From NCBI GenBank assembly GCA_020697255.1, contig JAJFBE010000004.1:168662-232661 (forward strand): a DNA stretch of 64,000 nt. The letters run 5' to 3'. The stretch comes from Burkholderiales bacterium (GTDB lineage Bacteria > Pseudomonadota > Gammaproteobacteria > Burkholderiales > UBA11063). The notes below the pieces were generated by a model that did no database searches, was not told the DNA's origin, and was given only the letters and a program-made list of their open reading frames with translations. This document shows, piece after piece, positions 26,785 to 34,120 of this stretch. Numbering within the stretch: position 1 is the first letter of the stretch; every line of letters starts with the position of its first letter. The position numbers and the translations under genes are program-made.

Positions 26785-27317
26785 TTAATTGGTATTCTTA
26801 TACTAGTCTTAGGCTGCTCGTTTGAATAAGCCTTTACATAACCATCTTTAACTACCTCATCACATCTACTTAAACTATCTGCACTTTTATAGATAATGCT
26901 ACATGAACCATCCATCTCTTCATCATCTGAGCCGGAACCCCCATTTACAATATGTATGTCCCATCTACTATCTGTCTCAGGAGAAATATAACAATTTGCC
27001 CCAACCACATCTCTTATACAATCAGAATCATAAATGTTCATTTTACTTAAATTTCCATTTGAATAAACTGAGAAGTCCTTATTACCAGTAAATATAGTAT
27101 GGGTGCCTTCACTAGCAGCTGATGCATATATTGGATCTATAGCGAGCCCTCCATCAGTGGTTTCAAGGTGGTTATAGCACCAGGTAATTTTGATTTTTTG
27201 TTTTTCAGTTGTACATTTACCAGCTACAATACTATAACGTGCTGGCTCCAATGCTGTTACTGTTTTAGTAAATACAATCAACAAAAAAAATATAAAATAT
27301 ATACGGGCAATTTTCAT
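26781..27317 (-). CDS. Small secreted protein of unknown function
   Basis: 178 residues. A signal peptide (KIARIYFIFFLLIVFTKTVTA) precedes AGKCTTEKQKIKITWCYNH and several further cysteines (DSDCIRDVVGANCYI, DGSCSIIY, SRCDEVV), enough for two or three disulfides. The C-x-W/GKC start recalls the protein at 29083-29976. It is convergent with, and overlaps, the FUSC gene by 4 bp. Function unknown; likely periplasmic or secreted. Confidence 0.65.
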   Translation of the reverse strand: MKIARIYFIFFLLIVFTKTVTALEPARYSIVAGKCTTEKQKIKITWCYNHLETTDGGLAIDPIYASAASEGTHTIFTGNKDFSVYSNGNLSKMNIYDSDCIRDVVGANCYISPETDSRWDIHIVNGGSGSDDEEMDGSCSIIYKSADSLSRCDEVVKDGYVKAYSNEQPKTSIRIPIN

Positions 27318-27620
27318 TTTTAAACTCTCATCAAAATATTAGAATAAATTAATAGCATTATATTTAATTAGGTACAGATGAGAATTGTAATGGAAAGTAC
27401 ACAAGAAATGCCATACCGAAATTCCGGGGTCTGGCCCATGCAATCTTTAGATATGAACGTATAAAACATATCTGAAAAAATCTTCACGCTTTAGTTTTAG
27501 TTGAGATATAATAGCTGCAGTTTCACCTAAAGTGAGCGTGAAACAGGGAACAACCGGGGTCTCGCAAACCCCAGAAGTTCATTCACTAAATAACCTTTTA
27601 CACACAAAGGAAATAAAGCT
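27318..27620 (+). promoter_or_regulatory. Intergenic region with a structured leader upstream of the gene at 27621
   Basis: No gene is seen in the first 170 bp. A TATAAT box lies at 27507-27512 without a clear -35. Next come two hairpins: GTTTCAC/GTGAAAC (27520-27526 with 27538-27544) and a two-tier stem with GAAC/GTTC (27548-27551 with 27577-27580) enclosing GGGGT/ACCCC (27556-27560 with 27568-27572). AAAGGAA then precedes the ATG. The leader may be a regulatory RNA element, but it matches no riboswitch I know. Confidence 0.45.
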
Positions 27621-27989
27621 ATGTTTCACGCAGACTATATCTTACACCAATCTCGTCCTTTAGACAAGACTTCAATCATAAATAAATTTTCTGATTTGGT
27701 CTATGACGTTCGCGGACAATTTAAATTAGAGCATCTTGATAGACTGATACACTCAGTTAGCGAAGATATTACTGATATAAAAATCCAGAATGATATAATT
27801 GACGGGATTTTGAGTAAGAGGTGCGACTCTTTGGCAAAAATGTTTTCCAGTCTATCAATAAATGAGCAATTTTTTGTCTTGGCCCATCTAAATCTTGATT
27901 TGGTAACACCTAAAGTACAAGAACCAAACCCGATTTTTGTAAGCCTTGTACAATGTTTTGTGCGTGAACTGATAGTAACAGGTCAATAA
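27621..27989 (+). CDS. Hypothetical cytoplasmic protein
   Basis: 122 residues without signal peptide or membrane segment, probably helical throughout (LEHLDRLIHSVSEDI, INEQFFVLAHLNLDLV). AAAGGAA lies about 9 nt before the ATG. It is preceded by a structured leader and is the only non-secreted protein of this accessory block. It shows no similarity that I recognise. Confidence 0.6.
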   Translation: MFHADYILHQSRPLDKTSIINKFSDLVYDVRGQFKLEHLDRLIHSVSEDITDIKIQNDIIDGILSKRCDSLAKMFSSLSINEQFFVLAHLNLDLVTPKVQEPNPIFVSLVQCFVRELIVTGQ

Positions 27990-28129
27990 TTTTTCCATTT
28001 AGGTAGGAATTGAGAAATTCTTACCTATCTAAAATATAAGCATATTATCAATAACATATCCCCAACTTATTAACAAAATCTGTTAATAAATTAAAAAAAT
28101 CACACTCATATTAAATTTTTATAGCAACA

Positions 28130-28138
28130 TGGTATACT
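28130..28138 (+). promoter_or_regulatory. Extended -10 promoter for the secreted gene at 28198
   Basis: TGGTATACT matches an extended -10 (TGn plus TATACT), about 60 bp before the start codon. Confidence 0.45.
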
Positions 28139-28197
28139 CTAAGAAAGATTAGCCTAATAAAACAAATAGATGTAATATACTTTAAAGGATTCATATC

Positions 28198-28875
28198 ATG
28201 AAAAAACATAAATTTTTTTCTTTGCCTATTTTGGCTATGGGTTTTATTTTAAGCACATATGCCACAATAGCTATGGCAATAGCAAATTATATTTTAGAAA
28301 ATGTTAACTGTGAATATACTCCAACTCTTACAATGAAAAATGAAAATTCAGAACAAGCGAAAGAGCTTAAAGAGTTTTTTCCAAATTTACCCACGCCTGA
28401 TGTACCAAACCACTTTAACTGGTCATTTATTTACAAATTAACTGATAATAAAGGAGCAATAGCCCCTATAATTACTCCAATTTTAGTAGATCACAAAATT
28501 ATTACAACGTTCATAGATATTAAGCAAGCGGATTCTGATATTACACTCAAGGAAAACCATATTTATGCTCAGCGAAGTAATGAAAACGGAAATATATTTA
28601 TTAAAAAATTTGAACGCAGTAATTCTAATCAAAATTATGCATATTATTTAGACGTTGAGAAAAGTCTTGACGGGGAAGATATCTATACCATTCTTCTTAA
28701 GGTAATGGTGAAAAATGGTCAATTTAATCAATACATATCTGAAGAAATGCATTGTAATCGCCATGTATATAAAGGCAGCCTGGAATATGTTAAATTGTTA
28801 CAGCATAAATTCACTCGTTGTAGCTGGGATGATTTGCTTTATCCCCCTAAACAAGGTACTTGTAGTTTAATGTAA
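28198..28875 (+). CDS. Small secreted protein of unknown function
   Basis: 225 residues. A signal peptide (FSLPILAMGFILSTYATIAMA) is followed by VNCEYTPTL, a spacer and HFNWSFIYKL; a cysteine pair (EEMHCNRHV, FTRCSWDD) and a last one (GTCSLM) come late. The C-x-[YF]...F-x-W-x-[FI] start resembles CSCKLI...FEFSWQIY in the protein at 31403. AAAGGA lies before the ATG. Its stop codon is a few bases from the decayed 3' end of the efflux gene, so it holds the same place in its unit as the gene at 31403 does before the intact efflux gene. Confidence 0.7.
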   Translation: MKKHKFFSLPILAMGFILSTYATIAMAIANYILENVNCEYTPTLTMKNENSEQAKELKEFFPNLPTPDVPNHFNWSFIYKLTDNKGAIAPIITPILVDHKIITTFIDIKQADSDITLKENHIYAQRSNENGNIFIKKFERSNSNQNYAYYLDVEKSLDGEDIYTILLKVMVKNGQFNQYISEEMHCNRHVYKGSLEYVKLLQHKFTRCSWDDLLYPPKQGTCSLM

Positions 28876-28877
28876 TT

Positions 28878-28918
28878 TATTTAGAAGTGCTCTCACTTAC
28901 CATGTAACCACCAGCCAT
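28878..28918 (-). pseudogene. Decayed copy of the 3' end of the outer-membrane efflux gene
   Basis: The plus-strand run TGCTCTCAC-TTACCATGTAACCACC matches the end of the efflux gene at about 32692-32722 (TGCGCTCTCACCTACCATGTAACCACC), which codes for GGYMVGESAAK. The stop codon region has drifted. It joins the FUSC 3' fragment at a shared TAATTG, which looks like the duplication junction. Confidence 0.75.
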
Positions 28919-29040
28919 ATAATTGAAGTTAATGGAGTGACTAGTAGTTATAGGACAGATTTTATTTACCTTACTGGCATTAGCCTAGTTGTAGTAGTTA
29001 TCATCCACCTTAACTAATGCCCAGAATTTTAAATAAATAT
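28919..29040 (+). pseudogene. Decayed copy of the 3' end of the FUSC gene
   Basis: It aligns over its whole length with 26661-26780, the last 120 bp of the FUSC gene; TTATTTACCTTAC and TGGCATTAGCCTAGT are shared, with a 1-bp deletion and scattered substitutions that break the frame. It lies directly before the stop of the minus-strand secreted gene at 29083, as the intact FUSC end lies directly before the stop of the gene at 26781. Confidence 0.85.
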
Positions 29041-29082
29041 CAATAAGAGATTAATATTTTACTGTTTTGGAACTTATCTGTA

Positions 29083-29976
29083 TTAACCTTTCTTCTCATT
29101 TGGCTCTTTTGGCGGGAGTTGGCTTAAAGAAAAATTTATATCTGATATAACAGTATCAGTTTTTTCTTTAACCCATCCAGATTCTTCTTTATTTTCTTCT
29201 TTATAATATTCTACAGCTAACCCGTCCTTTATACTCCCATTAACCTTGGTAAACATAGCAGTAAGTTTTATTTTATTTCTCACCCCCTCGACAGGTCTAC
29301 CAAAAGGATCCGGGTCATCTACTGTAATGGAGTAGTCACCATTAAGCTCAAGTTCAAGCTTACTAAATGGCTTCACTATGGGGCGATCATTCAAGATAAC
29401 CATAAACTTACCATCCTTTGTTATGCCCCATTCAATGCTTTTAGTCTTCAAAATCATAGGGGCATCCTTATTTTTCAGCTTAAGCTCAACCTTAGATATG
29501 TGCTTGATGGGTTCAAACGGCGCTGGTCTTTCAATATTATAGCTCATATCACATTTAACTTCTTCTTTATCGATATATAATTTATCATCACTTTTTAACG
29601 TCAAACGCCAATTACTTTTAAGATACCCAGTGGAAGCCAAAGCAAATGTAAAATCAACACGTTTATTCTCACTATCTTTGAACGCAAAACTAAACTGTTT
29701 TACTGAACCGTCCACAACCTTAATTGCGGGGGAGCCAAGAAAATCGCTACCAGTTATATTTGTCTGACTAATTTTCCTATCTACATAATATGCCCAGTTA
29801 AATGAGCAGGTTGTGTCATTACAAGGTGTCCCAACGACTAATTTATTAATAAGAACCCCACTATCTGGTGATACGGTGAAGCTACACTTACCGGTTTCAT
29901 CTGCCATAGCTGTATTCATACTTAAAAATAGCATAAAAAACAGGTTTAGTAAAAAATAATATTTTGTTCTTTTCAT
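29083..29976 (-). CDS. Secreted two-domain protein of unknown function
   Basis: 297 residues. A signal peptide (KYYFLLNLFFMLFLSMNTAMA) precedes TGKCSFTVSPDSG and TTCSFNWAYYV; KQFSFAFKDSENKRVDFTFAL...NWRLTL...EEVKCDMSY closes domain one at about residue 155. The second half (KHISKVELKLKNK...IEWGITKDGKFMVILNDRP) looks like a diverged repeat without cysteines. FSFAFKD recalls LSFAFKD in the protein at 10913, linking the two accessory blocks. A perfect hairpin (30005-30036) lies 29 bp upstream of the ATG. Function unknown. Confidence 0.7.
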   Translation of the reverse strand: MKRTKYYFLLNLFFMLFLSMNTAMADETGKCSFTVSPDSGVLINKLVVGTPCNDTTCSFNWAYYVDRKISQTNITGSDFLGSPAIKVVDGSVKQFSFAFKDSENKRVDFTFALASTGYLKSNWRLTLKSDDKLYIDKEEVKCDMSYNIERPAPFEPIKHISKVELKLKNKDAPMILKTKSIEWGITKDGKFMVILNDRPIVKPFSKLELELNGDYSITVDDPDPFGRPVEGVRNKIKLTAMFTKVNGSIKDGLAVEYYKEENKEESGWVKEKTDTVISDINFSLSQLPPKEPNEKKG

Positions 29977-30328
29977 CTCAATTCCTTAATTTTTAAAACT
30001 GCAGCTAGAATGCTCTCCTGCGGGATAGCATTCTAGCATAAAGAAACATATCACGTCAATAGCCTACCCACCAATATGGCAGTGCTACAAGGCTTTATTT
30101 TGTATTATAGGGCATAATATAAAATAAAAATCACTATCTCATTCACACGAATAAAAATGTACTCTTATCTTTTGTCATTTGTCAACTTTAAACTACCGAA
30201 AAATCTCCCCTGAATTATACCCCGCAAGGGCTATCTGTTAATATTTGTTTTTATGCTAAAATTAAGTTGGTCAATCCTGCAAAATGGATTAAGCACTTAT
30301 ATGTTTAATATGTTATAGGAGAATAAAA
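29977..30328. other. Intergenic region between divergent secreted genes
   Basis: No gene is seen in these 352 bp. They hold a hairpin with perfect 10-bp arms, CTAGAATGCT (30005-30014) and AGCATTCTAG (30027-30036), close to the minus-strand gene. On the plus strand an extended -10 promoter TGCTAAAAT (30254-30262), a small AATCC/GGATT hairpin (30273-30290) and AGGAG precede the gene at 30329. Confidence 0.5.
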
Positions 30329-31315
30329 ATGAAACTACATAAAATTTTGTCTTTATTAAGTATAGCTATGTTGTCAAACTATGCTATGGCTATTATAGGT
30401 GATGGTGCAACTTTTCAATGCCCCGGCCCGGGAGAAACTGCAGATATTAGTACGGCATCTGATTTAGCATTTATGATGGAAAATTGCAAAAATACAACTG
30501 GTGCTACCTTTAAGTTAGTCAACGATATTGACCTAAGTGGTCGAACTTTAACGCGATTGAGATTTTTTAGTGGGACCTTTGATGGGCAGTACCATACTAT
30601 CAGTAATTTCACCTCTCGTGATGGTGGTGGCATGTTTGATATGTTATATCAAAATGCCATCGTAAAAAATCTTAAATTGAAAAATGTTTATATGTTTGTT
30701 GATGGCTCAAATCAAATGTCTGGAGTTGTAGCTAATACTGCAGATGATAACGCCATAATTTCAAAAGTTGCTGTTAGCGGCAAGATAGATATAGATGGAA
30801 GTGGTATTGCTGTGGGAGGATTAGTTGGTGCTCAAGTTAGAAATACAAAAATTATGCAGAGTTCATTTTCCGGAGATGTATTTTCAGGACAGAAAAATGT
30901 TATTTTTGGTGGGTTATTGGGAGCAACAGGAAGAGCTTCAATAGATAGTGAAATTACTGATAGCTACGCTACTGGAAATGTTACAGGCATTGCTAGTGCC
31001 AGCGGAGGTTTAATTGGTACAGATGATGAACAGTCAGGAAAATTAAACAATAGCTATAGTACAATGAAGCTATCACTAGCAGGCTCAAAAGGAGGATTAG
31101 AGGGTGTAGGCTCGCTAGAGTGTAAAGATAGTTATTGGGATGTTAACGTAACCCTTACTAATAAGTCTGCTGCCTGCCCTACTGGAGGAAGAACTACAGC
31201 ACAAATGCAAACAGCGTCTACTTATCAGGGTTGGGATACCAATATTTGGAAAATTACTAATGGGGCATACCCTAAATTGTTATGGGAAGCACAAAATAAC
31301 TCTCCCGAGAAATAG
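30329..31315 (+). CDS. Secreted GLUG-motif protein
   Basis: 328 residues. A signal peptide (KLHKILSLLSIAMLSNYAMA) is followed by ISTASDLAFMMENCKNTTGATFKLVNDIDLSG and FSGTFDGQYHTISNFT, then repeated GG-[LV]-[VLI]-G units separated by about 40 residues, SYATGN, and the closing block SYWD...TTAQMQTASTYQGWDTNIWKI...YPKL. These are hallmarks of GLUG proteins, which form right-handed beta-helices and are mostly surface or secreted proteins, often adhesin-like. Promoter and Shine-Dalgarno sites are clear. It is the only member of this block with a recognised fold. Confidence 0.8.
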   Translation: MKLHKILSLLSIAMLSNYAMAIIGDGATFQCPGPGETADISTASDLAFMMENCKNTTGATFKLVNDIDLSGRTLTRLRFFSGTFDGQYHTISNFTSRDGGGMFDMLYQNAIVKNLKLKNVYMFVDGSNQMSGVVANTADDNAIISKVAVSGKIDIDGSGIAVGGLVGAQVRNTKIMQSSFSGDVFSGQKNVIFGGLLGATGRASIDSEITDSYATGNVTGIASASGGLIGTDDEQSGKLNNSYSTMKLSLAGSKGGLEGVGSLECKDSYWDVNVTLTNKSAACPTGGRTTAQMQTASTYQGWDTNIWKITNGAYPKLLWEAQNNSPEK

Positions 31316-31342
31316 AACTGTAAAAATAGTATGCAGCTTTTC

Positions 31343-31365
31343 ATTCCCAGCCAATTGCTGGGAAT
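31343..31365 (+). terminator. ATTCCCAGC hairpin, terminator or dispersed repeat
   Basis: Arms ATTCCCAGC and GCTGGGAAT pair perfectly around CAATT, 28 bp after the GLUG gene. It could be its terminator, although the T-tract is missing. The outer six bases also match the dRS3-like repeat ends, but the ATGACA tail is absent. Confidence 0.45.
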
Positions 31366-31402
31366 CTAAGCTCTCGTCTTTAGTAGGCGTTTATACAGTT
31401 AT

Positions 31403-32560
31403 TTGGAGCCGAAGAAAAGAAAAAGATGGTTGCCTGAGTGTAGCTGTAAGTTGATTGATACTGTTAAGAAAAGGTATGAGGGATTAGAATTAAAAAGCTT
31501 TGAATTTTCTTGGCAAATATATCATGAGGCAAACGACATGCTTAGCGCAGAAAAATTTCCGTTGGCGCTTGATCAAAATGGACTACGTATTTTCCAAATA
31601 AACGCTACACCAATTCATGAATTTAAATACTCTTCAATAAAGAAATACTATCCAAAAGGTGATGCCCCTACAGAAAAAGAGGACATATGGAAATTTCGCC
31701 AATCTATGGAAGAGGGGGCAAGTGCTAAAGATTGGATTCTTAATATATATGCAGGAACTGGTGATAAGCAAAACTTGCTTAACACGATTCGTATGGCTTG
31801 TTATGTGAAGCCTCCGGAAGGATCCACATATGTAGATAATAAAGATATAGATGGCGTTGGTACACGTTATATAAAATATACACAGTGTTCTATCGCTAAT
31901 GTTCCTAAGGATAGCGAAGAGAAGGATAGTCCTGAAAACACATTAAATACAAACAAATTAAAAGATATTGTTGAAAATGACTATGGTATGAAAATGCCGA
32001 ACGATATGACATTTTCTTGGTATACATATCGTAGGGGACGTATAATAGATTCTTTTGGGGGACTGGGCTTGGGAAGAGGTTATAGGGCAAAGGAAAAATC
32101 CGGGGACCTAGATCGTAACCAAGACTATTATATCTTTGATCCTTATAACGCTATTTACAACATTTTTAACTTGCATTACACTACACGAGCGTCACTAAAA
32201 CATAATGGGAACAGAGTTTTGACGGATAAGTGGATATTTTATCCACCTGCAGAATTCTCAGAGCATATTAACCTGACTTATTTGTCGGATGAGCGTCCTA
32301 GAAAGGTAGCATGGAGTTTATATATAGAAAGAGATGGTAGTAATGGCAACAAAAATCAGGTTATTGTACCACTTACTTGTGAGGAAAAATTGGCGGATCC
32401 TAAGAACCCGTCTTACATCACGACAGGTCCTGAGCCATGGCAGAATTTTGAGGAAGCAGCATATAGGAAAAACCTACTATTTTTTATAAAAGATACCGCT
32501 AGGAAGGGCAACCAATCCACAAAGCCAGTATATACGAGACCCGAGATAGGGATTCAGTAA
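31403..32560 (+). CDS. Hypothetical protein, probably a secreted-family member that lost its signal peptide
   Basis: 385 residues from a TTG at 31403 with GGCG-type sequence but no good Shine-Dalgarno; the frame opens only at 31370. It starts EPKKRKRWLPECSCKLIDTVKK...FEFSWQIYHE, so the early C-x-C and F-x-W pattern of the secreted proteins is present but the signal peptide is not. Later cysteines (IRMACYV, KYTQCSI, VPLTCEEK) and a repeated F-x-W-Y fold (DMTFSWYTYRRG) suggest two domains. Either translation starts at an unusual site or the 5' end was deleted; if so it may not be exported. No recognised function. Confidence 0.55.
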   Translation: MEPKKRKRWLPECSCKLIDTVKKRYEGLELKSFEFSWQIYHEANDMLSAEKFPLALDQNGLRIFQINATPIHEFKYSSIKKYYPKGDAPTEKEDIWKFRQSMEEGASAKDWILNIYAGTGDKQNLLNTIRMACYVKPPEGSTYVDNKDIDGVGTRYIKYTQCSIANVPKDSEEKDSPENTLNTNKLKDIVENDYGMKMPNDMTFSWYTYRRGRIIDSFGGLGLGRGYRAKEKSGDLDRNQDYYIFDPYNAIYNIFNLHYTTRASLKHNGNRVLTDKWIFYPPAEFSEHINLTYLSDERPRKVAWSLYIERDGSNGNKNQVIVPLTCEEKLADPKNPSYITTGPEPWQNFEEAAYRKNLLFFIKDTARKGNQSTKPVYTRPEIGIQ

Positions 32561-32618
32561 AGCTAACACAGCACTAATATAGGCAAAAATATATGAACAG
32601 TAATGTTGAATATAAGAT

Positions 32619-32639
32619 AGCTGGGTAATATCCCCAGCT
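32619..32639. terminator. Hairpin between the accessory block and the efflux gene
   Basis: Arms AGCTGGG and CCCAGCT. It lies 46 bp beyond the stop of the efflux gene and could end the fad operon. The adjoining CTTATTAACAAAATCTGT recurs at about 28070-28087 without the intact stem, another duplicated scrap. Confidence 0.45.
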
Positions 32640-32684
32640 TATTAACAAAATCTGTGGGTAAGTTATAAATTCGCAAGAAAAACA

Positions 32685-34073
32685 TTACTTAGCTGCGCTC
32701 TCACCTACCATGTAACCACCGGCTAAATCCTGGTATAATTGTACAATGGTATTTAATTGAGCAATTTTTGATTGGGTAACCAAAATGGATGCGTTGTCCA
32801 TAGTAACCTTATTACTTAATAATGTCGGATAGCTATATAACCCTTTTTCATAACTAATTTTAGCCAGATCATAGGCAATCTTGCTACTATCATAGTTCTT
32901 AAACTGTGTTTTTAAGCTTCTAATAAATTTATCATGTGCTGATAAATCATTATCTACTGCTGCAAAAGCAGAGCGAACTGTTTGGATATAATTATAATAT
33001 GCTGCGTAATATCCGCCTTTTGCCTGCTCAATCTGACCATAAGTACTAAAACTCAAAATCGGCATACTTACTGCAATTTGGCTATTCCAAAATTCATTGC
33101 CATTTGTAAATAACTGATTTAACTGCGGGGATGCAAACCCTGCAGCATCAGTTAATGACACCGTTGGAAAAAAGGTAGAAGTAGCAACACCTACATTTGC
33201 ATTGGCAGCAATTAGCTGCTGCTCGCTTTGCTGTACATCAGGGCGATTTAAAAGCACTTTGGATGGTAAATTAACTGGAATAATACTATCCGACTTTATA
33301 TTCATAAAAGCTATACCACGCTTTATCTCACCTGGATTTTGGTTCATCAATAAACGTAGTGCATTTTGTGCTTTAACAACATTATTTTGTATAATAGGAA
33401 TTTCTGCAACCGCTTTCTCATATTGCTGTTCATAAGACTGTAAGGTATATAATGAAATAAGTCCTTTGGTATATTCTATTTTACTTAAGCGTAATAAATC
33501 TGCTAAATCTGAAACCAACTGCTTTTGTAAAGTTAACAAATAATCCTGGCCTAAATATGCAAAATATCCACCAGAAGTTTGAGTAATAACCATCAGGCGC
33601 ATTGCATCTTTGGCTGCCTTAACTGCAGCTAAATTGGCTTTAGCATATTTGGTTGAATTTATTAATTGAAATACATTTAGGGAATAACTTGGCAAAAGTC
33701 CAACCCCATATCCAGGATTCATCAGATTTGCAGTAGCATTGGTATAACCTGCTATTGCAGAAATATTGGGAATCCAGGAATACTCAACTTGTTTTAATTG
33801 ACCGGCAGCAGCTTTAACATTGCCTACCGCAATCTGGATATTATTATTATTTTGTAGGGCACTTTCGATTAGATAAGATAATTGAGGATCATTAAATTTA
33901 GTCCACCAGGCAAGCTCAGGTAAATTAGTATTTGAGCTTTTAGATAAATAATCACGACTATTCCAGGAAGCTGGTGCATTAGTATCTGGTTTTTTATATG
34001 TAGGACCAAATAGCCCACAACCAACCAGAGCAAGCGTAAGTAGAAATAATAATATATTTTTATTCAGGAACAT
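32685..34073 (-). CDS. Outer-membrane efflux lipoprotein (NodT/OprM family)
   Basis: 462 residues from the ATG at 34073, where a lipoprotein signal begins (LALVGC, Cys19). Two outer-membrane-efflux-protein repeats and long helices (AKANLAAVKAAKDAMRLMVITQTSGGYFAYLGQ; QSEQQLIAANANVGVATSTFFPTVSLTDAAG) are typical of TolC-like trimers that link RND or MFS pumps to the outside. No pump or adaptor lies next to it; it is the last gene of the fad operon, 47 bp after fadE. The FUSC protein on the far side of the accessory block could be its historic partner. A decayed copy of its 3' end lies at 28878-28918. Confidence 0.88.
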   Translation of the reverse strand: MFLNKNILLFLLTLALVGCGLFGPTYKKPDTNAPASWNSRDYLSKSSNTNLPELAWWTKFNDPQLSYLIESALQNNNNIQIAVGNVKAAAGQLKQVEYSWIPNISAIAGYTNATANLMNPGYGVGLLPSYSLNVFQLINSTKYAKANLAAVKAAKDAMRLMVITQTSGGYFAYLGQDYLLTLQKQLVSDLADLLRLSKIEYTKGLISLYTLQSYEQQYEKAVAEIPIIQNNVVKAQNALRLLMNQNPGEIKRGIAFMNIKSDSIIPVNLPSKVLLNRPDVQQSEQQLIAANANVGVATSTFFPTVSLTDAAGFASPQLNQLFTNGNEFWNSQIAVSMPILSFSTYGQIEQAKGGYYAAYYNYIQTVRSAFAAVDNDLSAHDKFIRSLKTQFKNYDSSKIAYDLAKISYEKGLYSYPTLLSNKVTMDNASILVTQSKIAQLNTIVQLYQDLAGGYMVGESAAK

Positions 34074-34120
34074 ATCTGCTGTCCGAAAATTAGCAATGGT
34101 TATTTTATCATTTGAAATAA

